This document shows positions 9,586 to 21,620 of a stretch of 64,000 nt of DNA, piece after piece. A program made the position numbers and the translations under genes. The notes below the pieces were generated by a model. It made no database searches. It worked only from the letters and a program-made list of their open reading frames with translations, and had not been told where the DNA came from. The stretch comes from Mycoplasma sp. ATU-Cv-703 (GTDB lineage Bacteria; Bacillota_I; Bacilli_A; Mycoplasmatales; Metamycoplasmataceae), in NCBI GenBank assembly GCA_004011965.1, contig RYZV01000001.1, positions 549,372-613,371 of the forward strand, read 5' to 3'. Numbering within the stretch: position 1 is the stretch's first letter; each line of letters starts with the position of its first letter.

Positions 9586-10020
9586 ATGCGCCAGACAACG
9601 ATTGCTAAACCCAAAGAAGTCCACCGCAAGTGGTATTTAATTGACGCCCAAGATCAAACGCTTGGACGCCTAGCTACTTTCGTAGCCAGTTACTTGCGAG
9701 GCAAACACAAAGTTGACTTTACTCCTCACGTTGATATGGGTGATTGCATCATTGTTATTAACGCAGCTAAGGTTGGCCTTAGTCCCGAAAAAGAAATCAA
9801 AAAACTTTATTACCGCCACTCGGGCTATCCCGGCGGACTAAAGACAATTAACGCTCGTGATTTAAGGGCACGTCATCCGATTCGTTTAGTTGAAAAAGCA
9901 GTTCACGGGATGCTGCCCCACACTAAACTTGGTCGTAAACAACGACTTAATCTTTACGTCTACCCCGACGAACAACATAAACACTGGGCTCAAAATCCCC
10001 AGCAAATTGAGGTTAAATAA
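9586..10020 (+). CDS. rplM: Ribosomal protein L13 (uL13)
   Basis: 144 residues, normal length for a 50S protein that binds 23S rRNA early in assembly. The family signatures are visible: '[13 protein letters not shown]', 'LRGKHK..FTPH.D.GD.IIVINA', 'HSGYPGG' and '[11 protein letters not shown]'. ATG at 9586 follows GGAAGAAAG. The TAA stop shares its last base with the rpsI start (TAATG), the usual L13-S9 coupling. Confidence 0.98.
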   Translation: MRQTTIAKPKEVHRKWYLIDAQDQTLGRLATFVASYLRGKHKVDFTPHVDMGDCIIVINAAKVGLSPEKEIKKLYYRHSGYPGGLKTINARDLRARHPIRLVEKAVHGMLPHTKLGRKQRLNLYVYPDEQHKHWAQNPQQIEVK

Positions 10021-10415
10021 TGGAAGCAAAAACAAATTACCGTGGTCTTGGTCGCCGCAAATCTTCAACTGCTCGTGTCTTGCTGATACTTGGTCAGGGT
10101 AAGTTTACTATTAACCAAAAACCAGTTGAAGAATACTTAAAGTCGCCGCTTCTAATCAAAGACACTTTGCAACCTTTTACCCTAACTAACACTGAAAACC
10201 AATTTGATATTAAAGTTAATGTGAGCGGAGGGGGACTAGCGGGTCAAGCTGGGGCTATTCGTCTTGGCATTGCCCGTGCTCTTTTGGAAGTTTCGCCCGA
10301 CTACCGTACTCCGCTGAAAAAAGCCAAAATGGTAACTCGTGATCCACGTCGTAAAGAGCGAAAAAAACCTGGTTTACGCAGTGCACGGCGTGCTCGCCAG
10401 TTCTCCAAACGTTAA
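10020..10415 (+). CDS. rpsI: Ribosomal protein S9 (uS9)
   Basis: 131 residues. Shows 'GLGRRKSSTARV', 'VNVSGGGLAGQAGAIRLGIARAL' and the basic tail ending in KKPGLRSARRARQFSKR, which reaches the P-site tRNA in the 30S subunit. It overlaps rplM by one base. tRNA-Ile follows 13 bases after the stop, before a shared terminator. Confidence 0.98.
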   Translation: MEAKTNYRGLGRRKSSTARVLLILGQGKFTINQKPVEEYLKSPLLIKDTLQPFTLTNTENQFDIKVNVSGGGLAGQAGAIRLGIARALLEVSPDYRTPLKKAKMVTRDPRRKERKKPGLRSARRARQFSKR

Positions 10416-10428
10416 AAGCACGTTACTT

Positions 10429-10505
10429 GCGGATGTAGCTCAGACGGTCAGAGCACACGACTGATAATCGTGAGGTCGATGGTTCGATTCCATTCATTCG
10501 CACCA
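10429..10505 (+). tRNA. tRNA-Ile (GAT)
   Basis: A 77-base cloverleaf. The acceptor stem is GCGGATG with CATTCGC (one G-T pair). The anticodon stem is CACGA/TCGTG around CTGATAA, giving anticodon GAT. The T-loop is TTCGATT and CCA is encoded. Confidence 0.96.
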
Positions 10506-10520
10506 TATCAACGCGCCAAG

Positions 10521-10544
10521 CCCGACCTAGCGTCGGGTTTTTTT
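10521..10544 (+). terminator. Rho-independent terminator after tRNA-Ile
   Basis: CCCGAC and GTCGGG form a 6-base stem with a 5-base loop followed by seven T. Confidence 0.9.
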
Positions 10545-10584
10545 GTTGCTATAATGGCCTTGCTTATCAAGGGAAAGGATAGTC

Positions 10585-11499
10585 GTGAAAAAAACTTTTA
10601 AACCGGTTAAGAAGGCTGTTATCCTCGCTGCCGGATGAGGGACCCGCTTTTTACCTCTTACGAAAACGATTCACAAAGAATTAGTTCCAGTGCTCAATAA
10701 ACCAATTATTCATTACCTAGCTCAAGAAGCCGCTTCTGCTGGAATTGAGGAAGTAATTTTAGTCATTTCACCTCGCAAGTTAGACATCATTAAATATTTC
10801 ACGCTTAACGATCCACTTGAATCCGAGCTACGCGAAAAGGGTAAAGTGACTTTGCTCAAAAAAGTCGTTGAAACTAATCAGCTCGTTAAAGTGTCTATCG
10901 CGATCCAAAATAAACAACTCGGCATCGGTCACGCTATTTCGGTTGCTTACGATCTATTGCGCGATGAACCTTTTGCTGTCATTTTAGGCGACGACCTTTT
11001 TGTTTCTAAACGGCCAGCGATTGGGCAACTAATTGACGCTTATAACCAAACAGGTTCAACGATCATCGGGGTTCAAAATGTTAGCGCTGAAAAAGTTCAT
11101 TTATACGGAGTAGTCAAGCCAACAGTTAACTCATCCAGAGAAGGCAATCTTTTCCAAATTTCAGGCGCAGTGGAAAAACCTTCTCCCGACAAAGCCCCCA
11201 GTCACTACGCGGTGATGGGCCGCTACGTTTTTACACCCAAAGTGATGGAGATTCTGCTTGAACTCAAACGCGGTTGGCAAAGTAAGCGAGGAGAGTTAAA
11301 CGTTATTGACGCCCTTGATAAACTTCAACAAGGCCACGAAAAAGTTTACGCTTTTGAGTTAGAGGGACAGCGCTACGACCTTGGGTCAATGGAAGGATTT
11401 GTCAAAGCTAACATCGATTTAGCCCTCAAAGATCCTGAAATTGGTCCGGCCATTAGCGATCACATTCGCACTAATGCCAAGAAAATCCTGGCCTCCTAG
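10585..11499 (+). CDS. galU: UTP-glucose-1-phosphate uridylyltransferase
   Basis: 304 residues, GTG start with GGGAAAGGA upstream; TATAAT is at 10550-10555. It makes UDP-glucose from UTP and glucose 1-phosphate, used in mollicutes for glycolipids and capsule. The N-terminal nucleotide-binding loop AAGWGTRFLPLTK carries a TGA-coded Trp where most homologues have Leu. 'KELVPVLNKP', 'ILGDDLFV', 'YGVVKP' and the late 'YDLGS.EGFVKANI' complete the GalU pattern. It stands alone between two terminator/promoter breaks. Confidence 0.95.
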
Positions 11500-11525
11500 C
11501 CTCGGTCGCCACTTTCTAAGTCAGT

Positions 11526-11531
11526 TATAAT
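11526..11531 (+). promoter_or_regulatory. -10 box giving a leaderless parE transcript
   Basis: TATAAT ends 8 bases before the parE ATG at 11540, so transcription should start at or within a few bases of the start codon. Confidence 0.6.
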
Positions 11532-11539
11532 TGCAATGT

Positions 11540-13474
11540 ATGGGTAAGTACGACGCTAGTAGTCTCAAATCGCTTGAAGGCTTAGAGGCAGTTCGGAAAC
11601 GACCTGGAATGTACATCGGCTCGACCGATAACCAGGGTTTGCACCACCTAGTTTGGGAAATGATTGATAACGGCATTGACGAGGTGCTGGCCAAATCTGC
11701 CGACAAAATCAAAGTTGTTCTCAAACAAGACGGGTCGATTATCGTGGAAGATAATGGTCGTGGGATACCAGTTGATATTCACAAACCGTCTGGTAAATCG
11801 GGCGTTGAACTAGTTTTTAGCGAATTGCACGCCGGCGGCAAATTTGACGAAAAAGGCGCTTACCGCACAGCTGGAGGTTTGCACGGCGTCGGAGCTTCGG
11901 TTGTTAACGCTCTTTCAACCAAAGTTATTGTCAGCGTTTTTCGCCAAGGTCACCACTACTTGACCACCTTTGAAAACACGCACATTAAGCAAAAAACTCA
12001 CCAAGTCGAGACGACCCACAAGACGGGGACCCGCGTTCAGTTTTGACCGGATAAAAGCATTTTCCGTTCGGTTAAATTTGATTACGACCGGATTTGGGAG
12101 AAACTGCGCGAGTCAGCCTTTTTAACTGCTGGACTAACGGTTAAGCTTCGCTCGGAAATTGATGGTCGTCAAGACGAGTTAGTGTCACACCACGGCATCG
12201 CCGATTTTGTCCACTACATTGACGAATCAAAAAACAACCTCACTAAAGCGTTTGTGTTTAAAGGCGGTCAAGACCGAATTGAAGTAGAAATTGGCTTTCA
12301 GTACAACGCCGATTACGCTGAGACAATCGTTTCGTTTGTCAACAACATTAAAACAACTGGTGGCGGAACGCACGAGCAAGGTTTTAAAGTCGCTTGAACC
12401 AAAGTGATTAACGAGTACGCTCGTCAGCAAAACCTGATCAAAGCCAAGGAATCTAACTTGGACGGGAGCGATATTCGTGAGGGATTGACGGCGGTAATTT
12501 CGCTTCGCGTTCCGGAAAAGATGCTTGAGTTTGTCGGCCAAACCAAAGAATCATTGCGAACGCCGGCCGCCAAAGGCGCCGTGGAAAGCGTGATTAACAA
12601 TAAACTTGCTTTTTGACTCCAAGAACAAAAAGAATTGGCTCACAAAATTATTCAAAAATCACTCGTCGCTTCGCGAGCTCGTAAAGCAGCTCGTAAAGCT
12701 CGCGACGAAGCTCGCAGTGCCAAGAAGACGCTCCAGCAAACGCGGATCATTTCGGGCAAACTAACCCCTGCCCAATCGAAAAACCCGCTTGAACGCGAAC
12801 TTTTTTTGGTTGAGGGTGATTCGGCTGGTGGCAGTGCCAAGTCGGCGCGCGACCACCGTCACCAAGCTATCTTACCTTTGCGAGGTAAAGTGATTAACTC
12901 TGAAAAAGCGCGTTTAGTGGACGTTTTAAAAAACGAAGAAATCGCGACTGTTATTAACACAATTGGCGCCGGAGTCGGGAAAGACTTTAGCATCAAAGAT
13001 TGTCAGTACGGCAAAGTGATCATTATGACCGACGCTGACACTGACGGAGCGCACATCCAAACTTTGCTCCTCACCTTCTTTTTCCGCTACATGCGACCAC
13101 TAGTAGCGGCTGGCGGAGTTTACATCGCTTTAGCACCGCTTTACCGCGTTGCCTGGAATGAAAAAGGTCAGAAAACTCACCGCTACGCTTGAACTGACCA
13201 AGAACTCTCGACGCTTTTAGATGAGCACCCTAACTCCGAGATTCAACGTTACAAAGGATTAGGAGAAATGAATCCCCACCAACTTTGGGAAACGACCATG
13301 GATCCATCAACCCGAACTTTAGTGAAAATTAAAATCGATAACGTGGCCCAAGTTGAGCGCCAAGTTTCGGTTTTAATGGGCGACAAAGTTGAACCGCGCA
13401 AAAACTGAATTAACCGTCACGTCAAGTTTACGATGGAAGACGACTTTGCTAAGTCGAAAGGACGCCGTGTTTAA
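11540..13474 (+). CDS. parE: DNA topoisomerase IV subunit B
   Basis: 644 residues. The ATPase half has '[16 protein letters not shown]', 'EMIDNGIDE', 'EDNGRGIPV' and '[15 protein letters not shown]'. The Toprim half has '[16 protein letters not shown]' and '[11 protein letters not shown]', and '[10 protein letters not shown]' follows near the end. Six or more TGA codons fall at Trp. It opens gyrase-type ATP-driven decatenation with ParC. I prefer ParE to GyrB because the next gene is the A subunit in a tight pair (8-base overlap) and length matches ParE. No ribosome site precedes the ATG. Confidence 0.93.
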
Positions 13475-16010
13475 TCCGCGCGACGAGCACATTCTCAACC
13501 AGAGTTTGGACCGAATTTTGTCCGACCGCTTTGGCCGCTACTCTAAATACATTATCCAAGACCGAGCGTTGCCCGATGCTCGCGACGGTCTTAAACCAGT
13601 CCAACGTCGGATTCTTTACGCGATGTATACTCTTGGTCTAACACCCGATAAAGCTTTTAAAAAGTCGGCTCGCGTCGTCGGGGAAGTGATTGGTAAGTAT
13701 CACCCGCACGGCGATAGTTCCATTTACGACGCGCTAGTTCGAATGGCGCAAGAGTGAAAAACCAACTTCCCACTGGTTGAAATTCACGGTAACAAAGGTT
13801 CAATTGACGACGACCCGCCCGCTGCCATGCGTTACACCGAAGCGCGCTTAAGTCCTTTGGCGTTAGAAATGATGCGTAACATTGACAAAGAAACAGTTAA
13901 GTTTACGCCTAACTTTGATGACTCGGAAATTGAACCGACAGTTTTACCGGCCCTAGTTCCTAATTTACTAGTTAACGGCGCGCTGGGAATTGCCGCCGGT
14001 TACGCGACCGATATGCCTCCCCACAATTTAAAGGAAGTTTTGGAAGGGGTAATCGCTCGAATCCGCAATCCTCATCTCAGTTTGCGCGAACTTAACAAAA
14101 TCATTAAAGGTCCGGATTTCCCAACCGGCGGAATTGTGCTTGGGAAATCGGGTATTCATGAAGCGTTTGAGCGCGGTTCGGGCAAAATCGCGCTGCGCGC
14201 TAAAACCCAAATTAGCCCGCCTGACAGCAAACACCCCTACATTAAAATTACCGAGATCCCTTACGGGGTAGTCAAGTCGCGTCTAATTCGTCAAATTGAC
14301 GAAATTCGTCTTGACACCAAGGTGGCCGGACTTAAAGAAGTGCGCGACGAAAGCGACCGCCATGGCATTCGGATTATGGTGGAATTAAACAAAGAGAGCG
14401 ACCCGTCTAAAATTTTGGCTTACCTTTTTAGTAAAACTGACCTTCAAGTTTATTACCACTACAACAACGTTGTCATCGCTAACCGGGCTCCGGTTAAACT
14501 CGGCCTAATCGGTTTAATTGACGCTTACCTAGTTCACCAGCGCGAAATACTGCTGCGCGCACTTGAGTACGATTTGGCTAAACACGAGCGCCGACTGGAA
14601 ATCGTTAAAGGACTAGTTAAAGCGAGCCAAATAATTGACCAAATCATTCAGTTGATTAAGGAGGTGTCTGGCTCCAAGCAAGCTGTGATTGAAGCGCTAG
14701 TCGCCAAGCATCATTTTAGCCAACTGCAAGCTCAGGCGATTGCCGAACTGCGTCTTTACCGTTTATCAAACACCGACCAGAGTTTGCTGAGCGAGGAGAA
14801 AAAAGAGTTAACTAAACTGATTCACCAAAAACAGGAGCTGATTAATTCCCGGTCTAAGTTTGATGAGTATTTAATTAATTTACTGACCAAGCTCAGCGAT
14901 CATTTTGGTCAAAAACGTAAAAGTCAAATTGAAGCTCACATTGACACTACCAAAGTTGATTTAGAAGCGCTAGTTAAACACGAAGACGCTTACCTGGGAG
15001 TGACGCGCCAAGGTTACATTAAAAGGGTCGGCGTCGCCGAGTACGGAGCCGACCAGTTAATTGATTATCGTTTAAAAGAAAACGACACGCTAGTTTACTT
15101 TCACCAAGTTAACACGGCTGACAAACTGCTTGTGTTTACTAATTTGGGTCGCTACATTTTCTTGCCGCTTCACAAAGTTGAAGCCTCTAAGTGGCAAGAC
15201 TTTGGAAAACATATCAACGACTTTGCTCTAATCGATCCGCACGAAAAAGTCGTCGATGCGATTGCTGTCCACGATTTTAATCTCCACGCTTACATCGTTC
15301 TGGTCACCCGCCAGGGCAAAGGCAAAAGAGTTCGTCTCAGCGATTTTCTAGTCACCCGTTACACCAGTCCGCTCCGAGCGATTAATTTGGAAAAAGATGA
15401 TGAGTTAATTAACGCCCGACCTTCTAACGGTCACCACCAAGTCATCATCATCACGAAGGTCGGCCGGGCTGTGCGTTATGCTGAAACGCAGTTAACGATT
15501 TATTCTCCACGTTCAAGCGGAATTCGTGCCGTAGCGCTTAATCAAGATGACCAGGTGGCCAGTTTAGTGATCGGTAAAGGTACCGACGTGATCGGACTCG
15601 TTTCTAGTCGGGGTGGTTTAAAACGAATTCGGATTAAAAGCATTGAACCGATGGGGCGTAACACCAAAGGTAAGCCGATTTTCCTCATGCTCAAAAAAAC
15701 TCCCCACTTAGTTTTAGACGCTAAAATCGTGCTGGCCAAAACGTTAATTTACGTAAGACGCGGGGAAGAAAAACGAATCATTGATTTTAAAGAGGCAGAA
15801 ATTACCACTAGTCAAACTGGTTTCTCGCTCACTAAGTTCAAACATTTAGATGATGCTTCAATCATGCATTACAACCGTCTCCACCAAGGTTCGTGACTTT
15901 TTAGCGAATCGCAAAAAGATAGTTTTGAGGCTGACTTTGCTAAGGCTGAGGAAGATCTTGATAAAGCTAGCCAACTATCGATTGATGACATTTTAGACAG
16001 TCTTAAGTAG
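13467..16010 (+). CDS. parC: DNA topoisomerase IV subunit A
   Basis: 847 residues. The start is GTG at 13467 inside the end of parE, with AAAGGA 5 bases upstream. '[25 protein letters not shown]' opens the breakage-reunion domain, '[19 protein letters not shown]' is the quinolone-determining region with Ser where resistance changes occur, and the catalytic Tyr lies in '[11 protein letters not shown]'. The C-terminal half has the degenerate beta-propeller repeats typical of ParC rather than a GyrA box. Three TGA codons are read as Trp. It cleaves and rejoins DNA to unlink daughter chromosomes. Confidence 0.95.
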
Positions 16011-16080
16011 TTCAGATAGTTTCGCGCTTAGCTGGCTCGGTTATAATTACAAAATCTAATTGAAGAAGAGGTTTGTCCTT

Positions 16081-17187
16081 ATGAATAAGCTTTGTCACTT
16101 TGTTGATACCCAAGATTTGTCGCGCCATGACATTTTGGCTCTGCTCAAACTTATGAAGTATTTCAAAGACGCTCGTTACAACGGAGCCGTCCCTGAACTA
16201 CTTAAAAACCGCACTTTGGCGATGATTTTTGAAGAGCCCTCAACTCGCACTCGCGTCTCGTTTGAGGCTGCTATGACGCTTTTAGGCGGTCACGCTCAGT
16301 ATTTAAAACCTGGTGAAATTCACCTGGGCGAACGCGAATCACTCTATGACACGGTCAAAGTGCTTTCCCGCATGTGCGACGGGATCTTTTGCCGAGCTCT
16401 TAAACACAGCACGATTTTGGAAATTGCCAAGTACAGCGACGTACCTGTTTTTAACGGTCTTTCTGATTACAACCACCCCACGCAAGCAATTTGCGATTTA
16501 TTCACGATGCTTGAACACGCAGACCCTAGCAAAACTAAAAACCTTTCTTTTGGTCAGTTAAAAGTTGTCTTTATCGGCGACCGCACGAATGTGTGCAGTT
16601 CTACTATGCACATTACGACTAGAATGGGAATGAACTTTGTTCACATTGCGCCCAAGAAATACCAGTCGCCCGCCGAGTGAATTAAAATCGCTGAGCAAAA
16701 CATCACCCAAGCTAAGAGCGGCAGTGTTAAAGTAACCGACGATATGAACGAGGTTGCCGGTGCTGACTTTGTTTACACCGACTTATGGTGGTGAGTAGAC
16801 CAAGAAAGCGAAGCCGGAGAGCGCGTCAAGGCTTTTAAACCGACTTACCAAGTGACGCCGGCTGTCCTCAAAAAAGCCGGCCCTCAAGCTCGTTTTATGC
16901 ACTGTCTGCCCGCTTCGCGCGGCGTTGAAGTGTTAGACAGTGTGATGGACGGTCCTCAGTCGATTGTCTTTGACCAGTCGGAAAACCGTTTGACGGCTCA
17001 GTTAGCGCTTTTGGCTTACTACATCTATCCGCGTCTTGACCAGGCCGACCATGCCGTGCGGGCTTACCACCGCGGTCTAATTGAGAATTACCTTAACGAT
17101 CGCCACCGTCCTTGAAAACAGCGCTACACTTACAACCACGCCGTAAGCGAGCCGAGTCATGAACCAAAAACCCGTCAAAAAACTTAA
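16081..17187 (+). CDS. ptcA: Putrescine carbamoyltransferase
   Basis: 368 residues, ATG with AAGAAGAGG upstream; TATAAT is at 16042-16047. It carries the transcarbamylase motifs STRTRVSFE, HPTQ and HCLPA. Several stretches follow Enterococcus putrescine rather than ornithine transcarbamylase: 'TTRMGMNFVHIAPKKYQ', 'GADFVYTDLWW' and 'HCLPASRG.EVLDSV.DG..SI.FDQSENRLT', plus a C-terminal helical tail. The next two genes are an APC antiporter and agmatine deiminase, so the substrate is most likely carbamoylputrescine. It phosphorolyses this to putrescine and carbamoyl phosphate. Ornithine carbamoyltransferase is the alternative. It overlaps aguD by 29 bases. Confidence 0.88.
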
Positions 17188-18580
17188 AGTTAGCGACATC
17201 GTTCTTTTCACTTTTGCCGCCGTTTTTGTTTTGGATTCTTTTGCCGCGGCAGCGGCAATTGGTTGACAGTCGATCGTTTGACTTTTAATTTTTGCCTTAA
17301 TTTACTTTTTGCCCTACGGTTTTATTAGCGCCGAACTCGGCGCGGCAATTGGCGATGAAGGCGGCATTTTTGCTTGGGTAAACCGGGCCTTTGGTCGGCG
17401 CTGGGCAATTCGCAGCAGTTGGTATTACTGAATTAACGTCGCGCTTTGGATGCCTTCGGTTTTTATCGCTTTTTCCAGCACTTTGTCTTACACCTTCTTT
17501 GGCAACCAACTAACGCTTTGAACTCAAATTGGCATCGCAATCAGTTTAATTTTTTTAACGACTTGTTTTAACTTTCTCAGCATTGACAAACTCAAGTGAT
17601 TGCCCAACTTAAGTTCGATCGCCAAACTAATCGTGACAATCGCTCTAATTGGCGCGGGAATTGTTTGGCTAGTTCAAAACCGCTCGGTTAGCACGCCCGT
17701 TCTTGACCCCGACTTTGGTTTTATTCCTAGTTGATCCAAAGGTGTGATGTTTTTGCCAGTTATAATCTACAACTTATCGGGCTTTGAACTATCTTCCAAC
17801 ACATCAAGCGAAATGGATAACCCGAGCCGGGCAATACCTAAGAGCATCATTATCGCTGGTTTAACTACCATAATTGCTTACGTGCTTGGTACCGCCGCAG
17901 TTAACATTGTCTTAGATGTGAAGGAAATAGATATTTCAAACGGTCTAATTGACACGATTAAAACCGCTTTCAACTTGCCATGGATAGTTGAGATTATCGC
18001 GCTCTTTTTACTTTTCACCTTTTTTGGCAACATGATCACTTGAACCGCCGGTGCCAACCGCACGATTATTGAGTCAGCCCAAAGCGGCGCTTTTCCGGCA
18101 CTTTTTGCTAGCCGTATTCGCGCTACGAACGGACCGCTTTGGTCTTCCATCATTACCGGTCTAGTTAGCACGCTCGTCGTTCTTTTGGCCGGATCACTTT
18201 CAAGCGACGGTAAAATTAGCGACTTATTTTGGTCAATTTACGCTTTTTCGGCCGTCGTCTTCTTACTGCCTTATTTGTTAATTTTCCCGGCGTACCTCAA
18301 ACTACGAATTCGTGAGCCTGACTTAGCAAGACCTTTTAAAATTCGCGGTCCGCTCTGAGTTCAAGTTATCATTAGCGTTTTACCGACATTAATCGTAGTC
18401 TTAAGCATTTTTCTCTATATTTTTGGTGCGGTTGTTGTCGGTGAAAAAACGCTGACTCTAGATGATGGAGGGATGCAAGTACTCTTTTGTCTAGTTGGCA
18501 CAGCGCTGACAGTCGCGGTCGGTGAAGCACTCATTTTTTGGCAGTCCCGCAGCAAACCTCAAGGAGTTAGCAATGAGTAA
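17159..18580 (+). CDS. aguD: Agmatine:putrescine antiporter (APC superfamily)
   Basis: 473 residues with about 12 hydrophobic helices. It starts with a cytosolic Lys-rich stretch then 'VFVLDSFAAAAAIG', equivalent to the first broken helix of APC carriers. 'YNLSGFELSSNTSSEMDNPSRAIPKSI' is the conserved helix 6 and following loop of amino-acid/polyamine antiporters. Twelve or so TGA codons are read as Trp. The substrate is inferred from position between ptcA and aguA, as in the AgDI operons of lactic acid bacteria, where AguD swaps external agmatine for putrescine. Start ATG lies inside the ptcA end; aguA begins within its last 8 bases. Confidence 0.87.
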
Positions 18581-19673
18581 ATTACTAAAAACCACCCCTT
18601 TAAAAGACGGCTTTTACATGCCGGGCGAGTTTGAACCCCACGTTGGTTGTTGAATGGTTTTTCCCGAACGTTTAGACACGTGGCGCGCTAAAGCCGGACC
18701 GGCTCAAGCGACTTTCGCCCAAGTGGCTAACGCGATTAGTCAGTTTGAACCAGTTACGATGGTAGTGAGCAAAGCGACGGAAAAAGCGGCTCGCGCAATT
18801 TTAAACTCTAAAGTGCGCATCTTGGTCTACCCATCGGATGATTCTTGGATGCGAGACATTGGACCGACTTTTGTCCGTAACAAGGCTGGCGATGTGCGCG
18901 GAGTAGACTGAATTTTTAACGCCTGAGGAGGACAAGCATACGAGTCGTGAGACCAGGACGATTTGATGGCTAAAAATGTCTTAGACTATTTAAAGATTGA
19001 TCGCTACCGAGCACCACTTATTTTGGAAGGAGGTTCAATTCATTCCGACGGCGAAGGAACGATTTACACGACTGAGGAATGTTTGCTTAATCCTAACCGC
19101 AACCCCAACCTAACTAAGCAGCAAATAGAAAATTACCTCAAGGAATACTTGGGAGCTGAAAAAGTGATTTGAATTCCCTACGGAGTTTTCAAAGACGAAA
19201 CGAGCGGTCATGTGGATAACATTTGCTGCGTAATTAAACCCGGCCGGGTGTTCTTGGGATGGTCGGACAACCCCGACGACCCTCAGTACGAGCGAAGTCA
19301 GAAAGATTACGAGTACCTTAGCAAAATGACCGATGCTCGCGGACGGAAAATTGAAGTTGTCAAAATGCCTATGCCAACTAAACCGCTTTACCGTAGCAAA
19401 GAGCAAGCTTTGGAAATTGAAACGCAACTTGCCAAAGCTCGACCAGTTGGCGAAAGATTAGCGGCTAGTTACGTTAATTTTTACATTGCTAACGGCGGGA
19501 TTGTCATGCCAACTTTTGGTTTGCCGAGCGACCACGCAGCGATTGAATTAATTAAGCGGGAATTTCCCGACCGCAAAGTAGTTCCGATTCCTTCGATCGA
19601 AGTTTTACTCGGCGGCGGAAACTTCCACTGCATTACCCAGCAAGAAATCAAAACACCGCGCCACAAATCTTAA
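18573..19673 (+). CDS. aguA: Agmatine deiminase
   Basis: 366 residues. It hydrolyses agmatine to N-carbamoylputrescine and ammonia in the cytosol. Family signatures: '[15 protein letters not shown]', '[13 protein letters not shown]', 'DETSGHVDN' and the nucleophile Cys in '[11 protein letters not shown]' near the C-terminus. TGA codons supply five Trp, including 'VGCWMVFPER'. AAGGAG lies 9 bases before ATG, and the gene overlaps aguD by 8 bases. Together with ptcA it gives carbamoyl phosphate and putrescine. The carbamate kinase that would make ATP is not in this window. Confidence 0.96.
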
Positions 19674-19692
19674 ATTTTGTAGAATAAAAAAG

Positions 19693-21537
19693 ATGGAAAA
19701 ACACTTTGAAGCGATCGTTATCGGCGGAGGCCACGCCGGCGTTGAAGCCGCTTTTGCTTTGGCCAATTCCCGCGTTAAAGCTGCTCTGATTACTCCTAAC
19801 TTACGTCGCCTGGCTAGCATGCCTTGCAACCCGGCGATCGGCGGTCCGGCCAAGGGGATTTTGACCCGCGAAATTGATGCTCTGGGCGGAGTGCAAGGTT
19901 ATTTCAGCGATTTAGCGATGATCCAAATTAAAATGCTCAACCAGAGCAAAGGACCAGCCGTGCGGGCTTTGCGGGCTCAAATTGACAAAGATAAGTACAG
20001 CCAACTGATTTACGAGGCGGCCAAACGTCATCCGCATTTAAACTTGATGGGGTCCATGGTTGAAGACTTAATCGTTGAGCAGGGACAAATCCAAGGAGTG
20101 GTGCTGACTGGCGGCCAAAAGATTTTGGCCCCTGCAGTTTTAATTACGACGGGCACTTACTTAAACGCTCAAATTTTGCAAGGTTTGAAAAAAACTGCCA
20201 GCGGCCCCGACGGAGAAAAAGGCAGTTATGGCTTGAGTGCCGCCTTAGCGCGACTTGGTTTTTCACTCCAGAGACTTAAAACCGGCACTCCGCCGCGCAT
20301 TTTAGCCAGTTCGATTGATTTTAGTCAAGTCCAAGAGGAAGTGTTGCCACCGGAAAAGCACGCTTTTTCTAATCGTTCGGGTCGACAATTAGACGAGCAA
20401 ATTCACTGCTACTTAACTCACACCAACCAGAAAACTCACGCGGTGATTCGGGAAAATCTGAGTAAGTCGTCGCTTTACAGCGGTTTAATCAAAGGAGTGG
20501 GACCGCGCTACTGTCCTTCGATTGAAGACAAAGTTTGCCGCTTTCCCGATCGTCCGAGGCACCAAATTTTTTACGAACCCGAAGACGCTGCCTCCACCAC
20601 TATTTATTTAAACGGCCTGTCAACTTCTTTGCCGCCCGAAGTGCAAGCCAAGGTAGTTAAAACTTTGCCAGGTTGCGCAAACGCTAAAGTGCTCAAATGG
20701 GGTTATGCGATTGAATACGACGCGGTTGACCCGCTGGAATTAAAAGCAACTTTGGAAACTAAGCGCGTGGCAGGTCTTTACTTGGCGGGTCAAATAAACG
20801 GCACTTCCGGCTACGAAGAAGCAGCCGCTCAGGGACTGATCGCTGGAATTAACATCGCTTGCAAACTTAACCAGCGCGAACCAGTTGTGCTGGGTCGCGA
20901 CCAAGCTTATATCGGCGTTTTGATTGATGACCTAGTTACGCGCGGGACACGCGAACCTTACCGAATGCTTACTTCTAGAGCCGAGTACCGCTTGCTTTTA
21001 CGTCACGATAACGCTGACCAGCGGCTGAGCGAAATCGGCTACCGAGTCGGACTTATTTCGGAGCAAGAAATCAAAAAAATTCGGGCTAAGTACGAAGAAA
21101 TTGAACAAAGCGTTCGACACTTAGAATCCACTTACCTTTCAACCAAAAGCCAGTTGGCGCTCCGAATTGGCCTGAGCGAATCAACGAGTTTGGCTCAGTT
21201 GATTGTCCGCGGGTTAGTTGACCCGAGCGAACTAATTAATTCGCCTTACTTAAGCGAAATTACCACGCGAGTTAAACTGGGCGGTTACATCGCCAAACAA
21301 AACCGCGAAGTGAGCAAAATGGTCAAACTGGAAAAGATTTTAATTCCCGAAACTATTAACTACCACGAAGTTAGCAATTTAGCTTCGGAAGCACGTCAAA
21401 AACTCAGTTTAATTAGACCGCGTACTATCGGTCAAGCTCGGCGGGTAGCAGGGGTTAATTTGGTTGATATTCAAATGTTAACTTTTTACCTTGTTTCGCA
21501 AGGTAAAGTGCGACCCTTTGACCAAAAGCGCTCCTAA
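19693..21537 (+). CDS. mnmG: tRNA uridine-5-carboxymethylaminomethyl modification enzyme MnmG
   Basis: 614 residues, close to the family norm. FAD-binding '[13 protein letters not shown]', then '[11 protein letters not shown]' and 'TGTYLNAQI', '[21 protein letters not shown]' and '[18 protein letters not shown]'. With MnmE it installs the 5-carboxymethylaminomethyl group on wobble U34 of tRNAs. TAGAAT lies 7 bases before ATG, so a leaderless mRNA is likely. No TGA codons are used in this gene, in contrast to its neighbours. Confidence 0.97.
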   Translation: MEKHFEAIVIGGGHAGVEAAFALANSRVKAALITPNLRRLASMPCNPAIGGPAKGILTREIDALGGVQGYFSDLAMIQIKMLNQSKGPAVRALRAQIDKDKYSQLIYEAAKRHPHLNLMGSMVEDLIVEQGQIQGVVLTGGQKILAPAVLITTGTYLNAQILQGLKKTASGPDGEKGSYGLSAALARLGFSLQRLKTGTPPRILASSIDFSQVQEEVLPPEKHAFSNRSGRQLDEQIHCYLTHTNQKTHAVIRENLSKSSLYSGLIKGVGPRYCPSIEDKVCRFPDRPRHQIFYEPEDAASTTIYLNGLSTSLPPEVQAKVVKTLPGCANAKVLKWGYAIEYDAVDPLELKATLETKRVAGLYLAGQINGTSGYEEAAAQGLIAGINIACKLNQREPVVLGRDQAYIGVLIDDLVTRGTREPYRMLTSRAEYRLLLRHDNADQRLSEIGYRVGLISEQEIKKIRAKYEEIEQSVRHLESTYLSTKSQLALRIGLSESTSLAQLIVRGLVDPSELINSPYLSEITTRVKLGGYIAKQNREVSKMVKLEKILIPETINYHEVSNLASEARQKLSLIRPRTIGQARRVAGVNLVDIQMLTFYLVSQGKVRPFDQKRS

Positions 21538-21620
21538 CTTTAGTCTTAGCTAGGCCACAGTAGTGCGTACTAGGGTGACTAGATTGGTTTAGCGGTGAAA
21601 TTAGGTACAATTTGGTAGTC

